DNA from: PALSA-607 sp036510735
Lineage (GTDB): Bacteria; Actinomycetota; Actinomycetes; Acidothermales; Acidothermaceae
Reading direction: 5' to 3'
NCBI GenBank assembly: GCA_036510735.1
Contig: DATCDK010000290.1
Span: forward strand, 1 to 5,043
DNA: 5,043 bases
Shown here: piece by piece, positions 1-5,043 of the stretch
Position numbering within the stretch: the stretch's first letter is position 1
Layout of the letters: each line of letters starts with the position of its first letter
The notes under the pieces: model-generated
The model's database searches: none
What the model saw: the letters and a program-made list of their open reading frames with translations, nothing else
What the model was told of the DNA's origin: nothing
Program-made: the position numbers and the translations under genes

Positions 1-135
1 ACAGCTGCGTCGGTCGCCGTCGTCGGGCTGGGCGTCGTTTTCGCTTGGTGGCTGGCGATCCTCGGACTGATGTTCGTCATCTTGACGGCATTCGGTTTCG
101 TGCTCGAGTACTACCGCGGGATTCACATCCCGTAG
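1..135 (+). CDS. ctaF: Cytochrome c oxidase subunit IV, C-terminal end (partial at 5')
   Basis: Frame 1 is open from the window edge and gives 44 residues before a TAG stop at 133-135. The fragment is almost wholly hydrophobic: a helix end, a turn around WWL (residues 16-18), then a second helix running into the ending LEYYRGIHIP. Actinobacterial CtaF proteins end the same way, with two membrane helices and a short polar tail after a (F/L)EYY motif. CtaF is the small actinobacteria-specific subunit of the aa3 cytochrome c oxidase in the plasma membrane; it has no redox centre. The identification rests on this short tail and on the context, because it converges on the qcr operon as the ctaC-ctaF cluster does in mycobacteria. 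In M. tuberculosis two other genes separate ctaF from qcrB; here they are adjacent. The start and most of the protein lie outside the window, so another small membrane protein cannot be fully excluded. Confidence 0.72.
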   Translation, partial: TAASVAVVGLGVVFAWWLAILGLMFVILTAFGFVLEYYRGIHIP

Positions 136-160
136 CGCACCTGGGAGCGGTGTTCCTCGA

Positions 161-206
161 GTGTTGAAGTCCTGCGCTCGCTCTAACGCGCGTAGGACTT
201 CAGCGC
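161..206. terminator. Likely bidirectional terminator hairpin between ctaF and qcrB
   Basis: Arms at 165-177 (TGAAGTCCTGCGC) and 190-202 (GCGTAGGACTTCA) pair over 13 bp with one G-U wobble, around a 12-nt loop. Weaker pairing of alternating G-C and U-G extends the stem to 161-206, giving about 17 bp. It begins 25 nt after the ctaF stop and lies 54 nt past the qcrB stop on the other strand, so it is placed to end both converging transcripts. There is no clear U-tract on either side, which is common for terminators of high-GC actinobacteria. The rest of 136-260 shows no gene. Confidence 0.75.
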
Positions 207-260
207 TCTCCCCGCCGCCCGCCGACGCAGTCTCGTTCGGTGCCCGAGCCATGGCTGCAG

Positions 261-1991
261 TTAGTCCGTGTGACCTTGACCGGATGTGAGTTCGGTCTGC
301 TCAGCCGCGGGCAGTTCGCCGTCCGCGTGGCCGTTGCTTGCATGGCCGTCGCCGTGTCCGTTGGTCAGCGGCTCGACGTCTGGCTCATAGAGGAATGCAC
401 CGATGCGACCGCGGACCTTCTCCAGCGGATTGTGCCGCGACTTCGAGCGCACGCCGTGTTCGTCGACGGGCGGCTCGAGTGCGGGCGGCGGTCCTTGCCG
501 GTATTCAAGGCCCATGCGCGCGACAACGTCCTCGGGAAGCGCGGCCTCGACCTCGATGAACTCGCCGTTCGCGAGCATCACGATGCGGCCGGTCTCATAC
601 CCGTGTTGCGCGCTGTGTGCGTCGCGATACTGCAGGCCGAGGCAGATGCGCCGGGTCGCCATGAACGCGAGCGGCGGCAGGATGAAGAAGGCAGCCCGGA
701 ACGTCCATGTGGTCGCGTAGAGGCTGATGTCGTACTTCTCTGACAGCACGTCGTTGCCGCCTGCCAGCAAGAACACGCCGAGTTCGGTGAGCACGGCGAC
801 ACCGAGCGCGGTCCGGCCGGGCCGGTTGCGGGGCCGGTCGCAGATGTTGTGTATCGCATAGTCGCGGGTGACCCATGCTTCGAGGAAGGGATAGACCGCC
901 ATCGCGGTGAACAAAATCCCAGGGATCACGACGGCGGGAATCAACACGTTCCAGCTGATCGTGTGACCATCGACGTGCGTCTCGAGGTTGGGCATCATGC
1001 GCAGCGTGCCCTCGAGCCAACCGATATAGAAGTCCGGCTGTGAGCCAGCGCCGACCTGCGCCGGGTTGTACGGCCCGTACAGCCACACCGGGTTGATCTG
1101 CACCAGGGCGGACAAACCGGCGGTGACGGCGAACGTCGCGAAGAAGAAGCCACCGGTCTTCGCCATGAAAGCGGGGTAGAACGGCGCGCCGACCACGTTG
1201 TCGTTCGTGCGGTGCTCGCCCGGCCACTGGGTGTGCTTTTGGTGCCACATGATGATCATGTGCGCGGTGATCAGCGACAGCAGAATGCCTGGCACCAGCA
1301 GGATATGAATCGTGAAAAGCCGTGGGATGAAGTCGGGTCCGGGGAACTGCCCACCGAACACAAAGGACCCGAGGTACGTGCCGACAATGGGGATCGATTC
1401 GACGATGCCGTAGGCAATCCGCAGGCCGGTGCCCGACAACAGGTCGTCGGGCAATGAGTACCCAGCGAATCCCTCGAGCAGGCCGAGTGTGACGAGCCCG
1501 ACGCCGATGAGCCAGTTCGTCTCGCGCGGCTTACGGAACGCGCCCGTGAAGAAGATGCGGCAGCAGTGCGCCACGATCGCGGCCATGAAGAGCAGGGCCG
1601 CCCAGTGGTGGATCTGCCGGATCAGCAACCCACCACGAACGTCGAAAGAGATGCGCAGCGTGCTCTCGAATGCCTCGGTCATCGGAAGGCCGCGCAACGG
1701 CACGTAGTTGCCGGTCGTCGGGTAGATCACCGTGTTCGTGCCCGGCCGGAAGAAGAACGTCAGGAACGTGCCTGATAGCAGCAAGATGACGAACGAGTAC
1801 AGCGCGATCTCGCCGAGCATGAACGACCAGTGGTCGGGAAAGACCTTGTTCAGGTTGCGCTTGAGAAAGCCTGCGGTGCCGAACCGTTCGTCGACCTCGC
1901 CGAGCCCTTTCTTCAGGATCTTCGGCGCGGGCTTCGGACCAGTGGGTGTCGCTGCCGGCTTCCGGGCACCACCCGGCTTCATCGTCGTCAT
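261..1991 (-). CDS. qcrB: Cytochrome bc1 complex cytochrome b subunit
   Basis: This 576-residue protein is the quinol-oxidising subunit of the menaquinol:cytochrome c reductase. It sits in the plasma membrane, carries haems bL and bH and drives the Q cycle. About eight membrane helices are visible (near residues 58-82, 124-148, 159-177, 224-249, 281-300, 347-370, 394-412 and 428-447). Haem ligands are H128 and H142 in helix B and H229 and H244 in helix D; the 14 and 15 residue spacings match cytochrome b6-type proteins. The Qo-site motif is PDFY at 319-322, the actinobacterial form of PEWY. A polar C-terminal region of about 125 residues follows the last helix, as in other actinobacterial QcrB proteins, and ends in a His/Gly/Asn-rich stretch (544-558). 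The ATG at 1991 is chosen because it overlaps the qcrA stop as ATGA. The frame stays open upstream to 2159, but that would lie deep inside qcrA and encodes no cytochrome b sequence. An ATG three codons in (1982) is a possible alternative start. It is the last gene of the operon. Confidence 0.97.
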   Translation of the reverse strand: MTTMKPGGARKPAATPTGPKPAPKILKKGLGEVDERFGTAGFLKRNLNKVFPDHWSFMLGEIALYSFVILLLSGTFLTFFFRPGTNTVIYPTTGNYVPLRGLPMTEAFESTLRISFDVRGGLLIRQIHHWAALLFMAAIVAHCCRIFFTGAFRKPRETNWLIGVGLVTLGLLEGFAGYSLPDDLLSGTGLRIAYGIVESIPIVGTYLGSFVFGGQFPGPDFIPRLFTIHILLVPGILLSLITAHMIIMWHQKHTQWPGEHRTNDNVVGAPFYPAFMAKTGGFFFATFAVTAGLSALVQINPVWLYGPYNPAQVGAGSQPDFYIGWLEGTLRMMPNLETHVDGHTISWNVLIPAVVIPGILFTAMAVYPFLEAWVTRDYAIHNICDRPRNRPGRTALGVAVLTELGVFLLAGGNDVLSEKYDISLYATTWTFRAAFFILPPLAFMATRRICLGLQYRDAHSAQHGYETGRIVMLANGEFIEVEAALPEDVVARMGLEYRQGPPPALEPPVDEHGVRSKSRHNPLEKVRGRIGAFLYEPDVEPLTNGHGDGHASNGHADGELPAAEQTELTSGQGHTD

Positions 1992-2968
1992 GAGCGTTCG
2001 AAGAAGCTCGGGCCGACGGGCTGGTCGAACGGCGCTGTCGCGATAAACTCGCCATCGGCGTTTACCGTGATCGGCAGTTGTGGCAACGCACGTGCGGCAG
2101 GACCGAACACCACCTTGCATGCCTTGGGCACGTCGAACGTCGACTGGTGACACGGGCACAGCAACTTGTGGCTCTGCTTTTGGTACAACCCGATCGGGCA
2201 GCCAACGTGCGTGCAGATCTTCGAGTATGCGACGTGGTCTTGGTAGGCCCAGTTCTCGCGGCCAGGAGCCGGCTTGTTGATGCCGGGCTCAAGCCTGATC
2301 AAAAGCACCGGGGTCTTCGCGTAGTCCTCTTCCGACATCTGCTCAACCGGCACCGGCACGACAGTCGTGAACGACCCGATCTCGAGATCTCCGAGCTTCA
2401 CCGGGTCGCCGGTCTCGGCGTTGAGAAGCGGTGAGTTCGCCTTCCATAGCGTGGTGTCGAGGGTCTTACGCGGGAGCGGCCCGAGGTCGCGCAGCAACAG
2501 CACACCAGGCAACGCGAACAGGCCGAGCGCGAGACCCAGTGAGCGCTTGATCAGCGAACGACGCGCGATGCCGGTCTCTTCGACGCCGACCACGATGATC
2601 TGCGACGCGATTTCGAGGTCTGCGTCAGACGCCGCCAGCGTGTGGCGCTCCTGAACAACTTCGTGCGCTGGCATGATCCAGCGCACCCACGCGATGATGC
2701 CGGCCGCGAGACCGGCGAGCGAAACGGTGAGCGAGATTCCGAGCCAGAAGTTCGACCATCGAACATCTTTGGTCGTCGAGAGGCTGGGAATCGCGATGTA
2801 GGCCGCAATAAAGCCGATGGTGCCGGCGGCCGACACCAAGAACATGAACGCGATCTTGCGCTCTGCCCAGTCGGCCTTCTTCGGGTCGGCATCCTGCGGC
2901 CGGACGACGCGTTCGATGATTGGCGGGCGCACCGAGCCCTCATCGTGCAACTCGACCTGATCGCTCAT
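1988..2968 (-). CDS. qcrA: Cytochrome bc1 complex Rieske iron-sulfur subunit
   Basis: This 326-residue protein takes an electron from menaquinol at the Qo site of QcrB and passes it to the haem c of QcrC. The Rieske motifs are C252-T-H254-V-G-C257 and C271-P-C273-H274. C252, H254, C271 and H274 are the expected ligands of the 2Fe-2S cluster, and C257 and C273 the expected disulfide. Three hydrophobic segments (about 38-61, 75-97 and 143-160) give the triple-spanning topology typical of Actinobacteria. R136-R137 with the following SLIKR lies just before the third segment and resembles a twin-arginine signal. That fits the dual Sec/Tat assembly described for Streptomyces QcrA, which exports the folded cluster domain. 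The C-terminus (GPAARAL, then PVGPSFFERS) is close to mycobacterial QcrA. The start at 2968 is preferred to the upstream ATG at 2998 because it forms an ATGA overlap with the qcrC stop. The protein is about 100 residues shorter than M. tuberculosis QcrA. Confidence 0.97.
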   Translation of the reverse strand: MSDQVELHDEGSVRPPIIERVVRPQDADPKKADWAERKIAFMFLVSAAGTIGFIAAYIAIPSLSTTKDVRWSNFWLGISLTVSLAGLAAGIIAWVRWIMPAHEVVQERHTLAASDADLEIASQIIVVGVEETGIARRSLIKRSLGLALGLFALPGVLLLRDLGPLPRKTLDTTLWKANSPLLNAETGDPVKLGDLEIGSFTTVVPVPVEQMSEEDYAKTPVLLIRLEPGINKPAPGRENWAYQDHVAYSKICTHVGCPIGLYQKQSHKLLCPCHQSTFDVPKACKVVFGPAARALPQLPITVNADGEFIATAPFDQPVGPSFFERS

Positions 2969-3771
2969 CGTGCCCGCCTGGCTCGTGCGCCGATCCACAT
3001 TGCCACGCCTGCGAGAACGCCGATCCCGGCCAGCCAGGCGACCAGGCCCTCGGCGATGGCCCCGGACCGACCGAGGTTGAAGCCGCCCGGGTCGGGCTCG
3101 GCCTTCATGCCCTGGACGTAGGCGATGATGTCCTGCTTTTGGGCGGTCGTCAGTTGCCGGTCACCGAACACCGGCATCGTGCCAGGACCCGTCAGCATCG
3201 CCTCGTAGATCTGCTGGTCAGTGCTGTCCTTCAGCGACGGCGCGCTTCTGCCGTAGGCCAGCGCACCTCCTTCGCCGGTGAAGTTGTGGCAGGAGGAGCA
3301 GTTGGTGCGAAACAGCGTGCCGCCGAGCGCCATGTCGGCGTCCGTCGGTGTGTACTGGTCCTTGCTCGGCACCGACGGGCCAGGGGCCAAGGCAGCCACG
3401 AATGCAGCGATCTCGGCGGTCTCCGCCGGGGTATACCGCGGCGGCTTGCGGCGAGCTTCCGCCTCCTGCTGCCGCAAAGGCATCCGGCCGGTGCTCACCT
3501 GGAAGTCGACGGCGGCTGCTCCGACACCGATGAGCGACGGTGCGTCGGTACCACCCTCGGCCGCTAGTCCGTGGCAGCTCGAGCAGCCCTGGAGATACAG
3601 CGCCTTGCCCTGCAGGACTTCCTGGCTGGGGTTACCGGCCTCTGCCACGCCCGGTCGTTCGGTGACGAATCCATACGCGGTCCCGACTCCGAGCAACGCG
3701 CCCGCGATCACGGCGTAGCCGGCCAACCGGCGACGTCGGCGACGTGCTCGGGGCTCGCGTGTTGTCGACAT
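2965..3771 (-). CDS. qcrC: Cytochrome bc1 complex di-haem cytochrome c subunit
   Basis: This 268-residue membrane-anchored cytochrome c has two haem-binding domains facing outside the membrane. CSSCH motifs at 63-67 and 158-162 attach the two haems. Likely axial methionines are M97 (GRMPL) and M199 (TMPVF), each in the position expected for its domain. An Arg-rich N-terminus (residues 8-15) precedes a hydrophobic segment at about 16-34, and a second segment at about 240-262 is followed by a basic tail (ARARRAR). This matches the actinobacterial QcrC layout. In these bacteria the first domain takes the electron from the Rieske protein and the second hands it to subunit II of the aa3 oxidase, replacing soluble cytochrome c. 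The gene starts 7 nt after the ctaE stop with a good ribosome binding site, and its TGA overlaps the qcrA ATG. Length is close to the 280 residues of the mycobacterial protein. Confidence 0.97.
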   Translation of the reverse strand: MSTTREPRARRRRRRLAGYAVIAGALLGVGTAYGFVTERPGVAEAGNPSQEVLQGKALYLQGCSSCHGLAAEGGTDAPSLIGVGAAAVDFQVSTGRMPLRQQEAEARRKPPRYTPAETAEIAAFVAALAPGPSVPSKDQYTPTDADMALGGTLFRTNCSSCHNFTGEGGALAYGRSAPSLKDSTDQQIYEAMLTGPGTMPVFGDRQLTTAQKQDIIAYVQGMKAEPDPGGFNLGRSGAIAEGLVAWLAGIGVLAGVAMWIGARARRAR

Positions 3772-3778
3772 CAGCGGA

Positions 3779-3784
3779 TCACCT
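3779..3784 (-). promoter_or_regulatory. Ribosome binding site of qcrC
   Basis: On the minus strand AGGTGA ends 7 nt before the qcrC ATG at 3771. The site includes the TGA stop codon of ctaE (3781-3779), so ribosomes ending ctaE would finish on top of the qcrC initiation site. This supports the chosen qcrC start and suggests coupled translation. It partly overlaps a 10-bp palindrome, CCTGATCAGG, at 3782-3791. Confidence 0.65.
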
Positions 3785-4438
3785 GATCAGGAAAATCATC
3801 GAGAAGAGACCGATCCATACGACGTCAACGAAGTGCCAGTAGTACGACACGACGATGGTGCTGGTGACCTTCTCTGGCGTGAAGCGACCGCGCGACAATC
3901 GAGCAAGCAAGAACACGAACGCGACGAGACCGCCAGTCACGTGCATGGCGTGAAAACCCGTTGCCAGAAAGAAAATCGAGCCATAAGCGGACGACGAGAT
4001 CGTCATGCCACCGTGGCCCGCGAAGTGATCCTTCACGTAGTTGGTGTACTCGAAGATCTGGCCGCCGACGAACACTGCGCCCATGAAGAACGTCAGGATG
4101 AACCACTCGCGCAGACCCCATAGCCAGAACTTGAAGAGTGGTCCGGAGCGATGCAACCGGCGCTCTTCAGCGGCGAACACACCTGCCTGGCAGGTGACGC
4201 TCGAGAGCACGAGCACGATCGTGATCGCGCCGTCGAATTTGGTATCGAGGATGTCGCCCTTCGGCGGCCATTGCGTACTCACCGAGCGGATCGTGAAGTA
4301 GATCGCGAAGAGGGCGGCGAAGAACATCAGCTCTGAGGACAGCCACACGATGGTGCCCACGCTGACCAAGCTCGGCCGCGTCAGTGAACCATGCGCCGGG
4401 TTCTTGCCGAGGGTCGTCGCAGTGGCCACGAAGGCCAT
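3779..4438 (-). CDS. ctaE: Cytochrome c oxidase subunit III (aa3 type)
   Basis: This 219-residue membrane protein is subunit III of the terminal haem-copper oxidase; it stabilises the catalytic core and supports proton uptake. Five membrane segments are visible, near residues 28-50, 70-90, 109-130, 150-178 and 195-217, which is the short form of the family. Family motifs are SSELMFF with E36, GQIFEY with E130, ATGFHAMHVTGG at 159-170 and SYYWHFVDVVW at 198-208. The order and wording closely match mycobacterial CtaE (203 residues). It is the first gene of the ctaE-qcrC-qcrA-qcrB operon, a linkage typical of Actinobacteria, where the bcc and aa3 complexes form one supercomplex. The ATG at 4438 has a purine-rich GGAGGGGG 7-12 nt upstream on the minus strand, and the N-terminus ahead of the first helix has a normal length. 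Confidence 0.97.
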   Translation of the reverse strand: MAFVATATTLGKNPAHGSLTRPSLVSVGTIVWLSSELMFFAALFAIYFTIRSVSTQWPPKGDILDTKFDGAITIVLVLSSVTCQAGVFAAEERRLHRSGPLFKFWLWGLREWFILTFFMGAVFVGGQIFEYTNYVKDHFAGHGGMTISSSAYGSIFFLATGFHAMHVTGGLVAFVFLLARLSRGRFTPEKVTSTIVVSYYWHFVDVVWIGLFSMIFLIR

Positions 4439-4447
4439 TATTGCGAG

Positions 4448-4455
4448 CCCCCTCC
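4448..4455 (-). promoter_or_regulatory. Probable ribosome binding site of ctaE
   Basis: The minus strand reads GGAGGGGG here, ending 9 nt before the ctaE ATG at 4438. The GGAGG core itself is 12 nt away, a little far, but no better site lies closer. It supports the start at 4438. Confidence 0.5.
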
Positions 4456-4468
4456 ACGTTCACACCGC

Positions 4469-4497
4469 GACCCCCTAACCCGGGCGAGTCGGGGGTC
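4469..4497. repeat. Perfect 7-bp inverted repeat in the ctaE leader region
   Basis: GACCCCC at 4469-4475 and GGGGGTC at 4491-4497 are exact reverse complements separated by 15 bp. The spacer contains the palindrome CCCGGG (4479-4484). The element lies 30-60 bp upstream of the ctaE start. It could be an operator or, if transcribed, a hairpin in the ctaE leader. Function is not known; a G/C-only arm can arise by chance in such DNA. Confidence 0.45.
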
Positions 4498-4515
4498 ATG
4501 AGCATGGCAGGACAC

Positions 4516-4537
4516 GTCGCGGCGATAGCATCGCGAC
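4516..4537. repeat. 22-bp inverted repeat, candidate operator in the divergent region
   Basis: GTCGCG at 4516-4521 and CGCGAC at 4532-4537 are exact reverse complements 10 bp apart. A second, offset inverted repeat, GCGAT-AGC-ATCGC at 4522-4534, lies within. It sits near the centre of the divergent region between ctaE and the receiver-like gene, where a regulator could control both. Inside it TAGCAT (4526-4531) fits the loose actinobacterial -10 pattern TANNNT for the + strand, but I see no convincing -35 element. Regulatory function is inferred only from symmetry and position. Confidence 0.4.
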
Positions 4538-4571
4538 ATCCCGCCCGCCCGCAGTTCGCATCCCGCCCGCC
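4537..4571. repeat. Two 13-bp direct repeats spaced 22 bp apart
   Basis: CATCCCGCCCGCC occurs at 4537-4549 and again, identically, at 4559-4571. The period of 22 bp is about two helical turns, so a protein bound to both copies would lie on one DNA face. The repeats lie between the inverted repeat at 4516-4537 and the ribosome binding site of the + strand gene. The C/G-rich core lowers the significance, but the shared CAT at the front is not low-complexity. Confidence 0.45.
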
Positions 4572-4577
4572 GCCCCC

Positions 4578-4583
4578 AAGGAG
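4578..4583 (+). promoter_or_regulatory. Ribosome binding site of the receiver-like gene
   Basis: AAGGAG ends 11 nt before the ATG at 4595. It decides the start in favour of 4595 over the second in-frame ATG at 4625, which has no comparable site. Confidence 0.55.
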
Positions 4584-4594
4584 CGCCCACCGCG

Positions 4595-5020
4595 ATGAGC
4601 AGTGTCGAGTCGCCACCAGCCGTCATGACCGTGCTGGTCTACAGCGATGACGTCACGACCCGCGAGCGTGTGCGGTTGGCAGTGGGCGCTCGCCCGGTGG
4701 CAGATCTGCCCAGCATCGACTACATCGAGTGCGCGACCCATCGCGCGGTGATCAAGGCTGTCGACGCAGGCGGCATCGACGTCTTGATCCTCGACGGCGA
4801 GGCGGTGCCGAGCGGCGGCATGGGGATCTGCCGGCAACTGAAGGACGAGATCTACAACTGCCCGCCGATTCTGGTCATCACCGGTCGTCGGGACGACGCG
4901 TGGCTGGCCTCGTGGTCGCGCGCGGACGCCGCGGTGCCGCACCCGATCAACGGCATCACGCTGGCACCCGCAGTGGCCGAGTTGATGCGGCAGCGGCTCG
5001 CTCACGCGCCGGTTCGCTGA
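4595..5020 (+). CDS. Stand-alone response-regulator receiver-like protein, atypical active site
   Basis: This 141-residue protein looks like a single CheY-type receiver domain with no output domain. The first strand TVLVYSDD (12-19) supplies the acidic pair D18-D19. VLILDGEA (63-70) places D67 at the usual phosphorylation site, and ILVITGR (92-98) places T96 at the conserved Thr/Ser. The conserved lysine that normally precedes the proline in the last loop is replaced: the sequence is VPHPIN, with H116. A C-terminal helix (about 123-136) completes the fold. Without that lysine, phosphorylation signalling may be altered or lost, so it may act as a pseudo-receiver binding a partner protein. No sensor kinase or DNA-binding domain lies nearby. 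It is transcribed divergently from ctaE and shares its upstream region, which hints at a link to respiration but does not prove one. The fold assignment is from motifs only; the specific function is unknown. Confidence 0.75.
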   Translation: MSSVESPPAVMTVLVYSDDVTTRERVRLAVGARPVADLPSIDYIECATHRAVIKAVDAGGIDVLILDGEAVPSGGMGICRQLKDEIYNCPPILVITGRRDDAWLASWSRADAAVPHPINGITLAPAVAELMRQRLAHAPVR

Positions 5021-5030
5021 CGCGGTCGCG

Positions 5031-5043
5031 ATGACGACCTCGG
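5031..5043 (+). CDS. Possible start of a downstream gene (partial at 3')
   Basis: An ATG at 5031, 10 nt after the stop of the receiver-like gene, opens a frame reading MTTS before the window ends. The short gap would suit a second gene in the same transcript. In mycobacteria the gene divergent from ctaE is trpD (anthranilate phosphoribosyltransferase), so that is one candidate, but four residues cannot identify it and no clear ribosome binding site is seen. Confidence 0.25.

Noticed and set aside
240..743. Open frame of 167 codons on the + strand
   Set aside because: It lies antisense to the end of qcrB, whose protein is unmistakable; the composition is that of a GC-rich shadow frame with no recognisable domain.
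595..1248. Open frame of 217 codons on the - strand
   Set aside because: It is an alternate frame inside qcrB, Arg/Pro/Ala-rich, with no membrane segments or motifs.
1531..2055. Open frame of 174 codons on the - strand
   Set aside because: It is out of frame across the qcrA/qcrB junction; both real genes account for the DNA.
1992..2159. Upstream extension of qcrB to 2159
   Set aside because: The added 56 residues overlap the Rieske domain of qcrA and do not resemble any cytochrome b N-terminus.
2920..3567. Open frame of 215 codons on the + strand
   Set aside because: It is antisense to qcrC, which has two CSSCH haem motifs; no independent support.
3729..3746. 9-bp near-tandem repeat (GGCGACGTC/GGCGACGTG)
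   Set aside because: It lies inside qcrC and encodes the run of arginines before its first membrane segment, so codon repetition explains it.
4384..4650. Short + strand frame across the ctaE start and the intergenic region
   Set aside because: It overlaps the ctaE N-terminus in antisense and is Pro/Arg-rich, typical of non-coding GC-rich DNA.
4496..5005. Open frame of 169 codons on the - strand opposite the receiver-like gene
   Set aside because: The + strand frame has receiver motifs and a ribosome binding site, while this frame has neither motifs nor a ribosome binding site that I can see.

Overview
The window is a high-GC segment of an actinobacterial (Actinomycetota) chromosome holding the core of the aerobic respiratory chain. 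The lineage is inferred from four things: a di-haem QcrC, a Rieske protein with three membrane segments instead of one, a QcrB with a long C-terminal extension, and a ctaE-qcrC-qcrA-qcrB gene order. All are hallmarks of the actinobacterial bcc-aa3 supercomplex. I cannot name a genus.

Layout. Positions 1-135 (+) are the 3' end of a gene that matches the end of ctaF (cytochrome c oxidase subunit IV). It converges on the respiratory operon, and a strong hairpin at 161-206 lies between the two 3' ends as a likely two-way terminator. Positions 4438 down to 261 (- strand) are a compact four-gene operon in the order ctaE, qcrC, qcrA, qcrB. The ctaE-qcrC gap is 7 nt, and both later junctions are ATGA stop/start overlaps, so translation is probably coupled. 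Positions 4439-4594 form a divergent intergenic region with inverted repeats and a 13-bp direct repeat at 22-bp spacing. Positions 4595-5020 (+) encode a small stand-alone receiver-like protein in which the usual conserved lysine is replaced by histidine. A possible start of a further + strand gene sits at 5031.

Function. QcrB (cytochrome b), QcrA (Rieske Fe-S) and QcrC (di-haem cytochrome c) form the menaquinol:cytochrome c oxidoreductase. CtaE and CtaF are subunits III and IV of the aa3 oxidase. In Actinobacteria the second haem c of QcrC passes electrons straight to the oxidase, so no soluble cytochrome c is needed. The catalytic oxidase genes (ctaC, ctaD) are not in the window.

The enzymes are well-known families with their key ligands intact. 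The less explained parts are the receiver-like gene beside ctaE, with its non-canonical active site, and the structured intergenic DNA it shares with the operon. I see no mobile element, CRISPR array, tRNA or rRNA.
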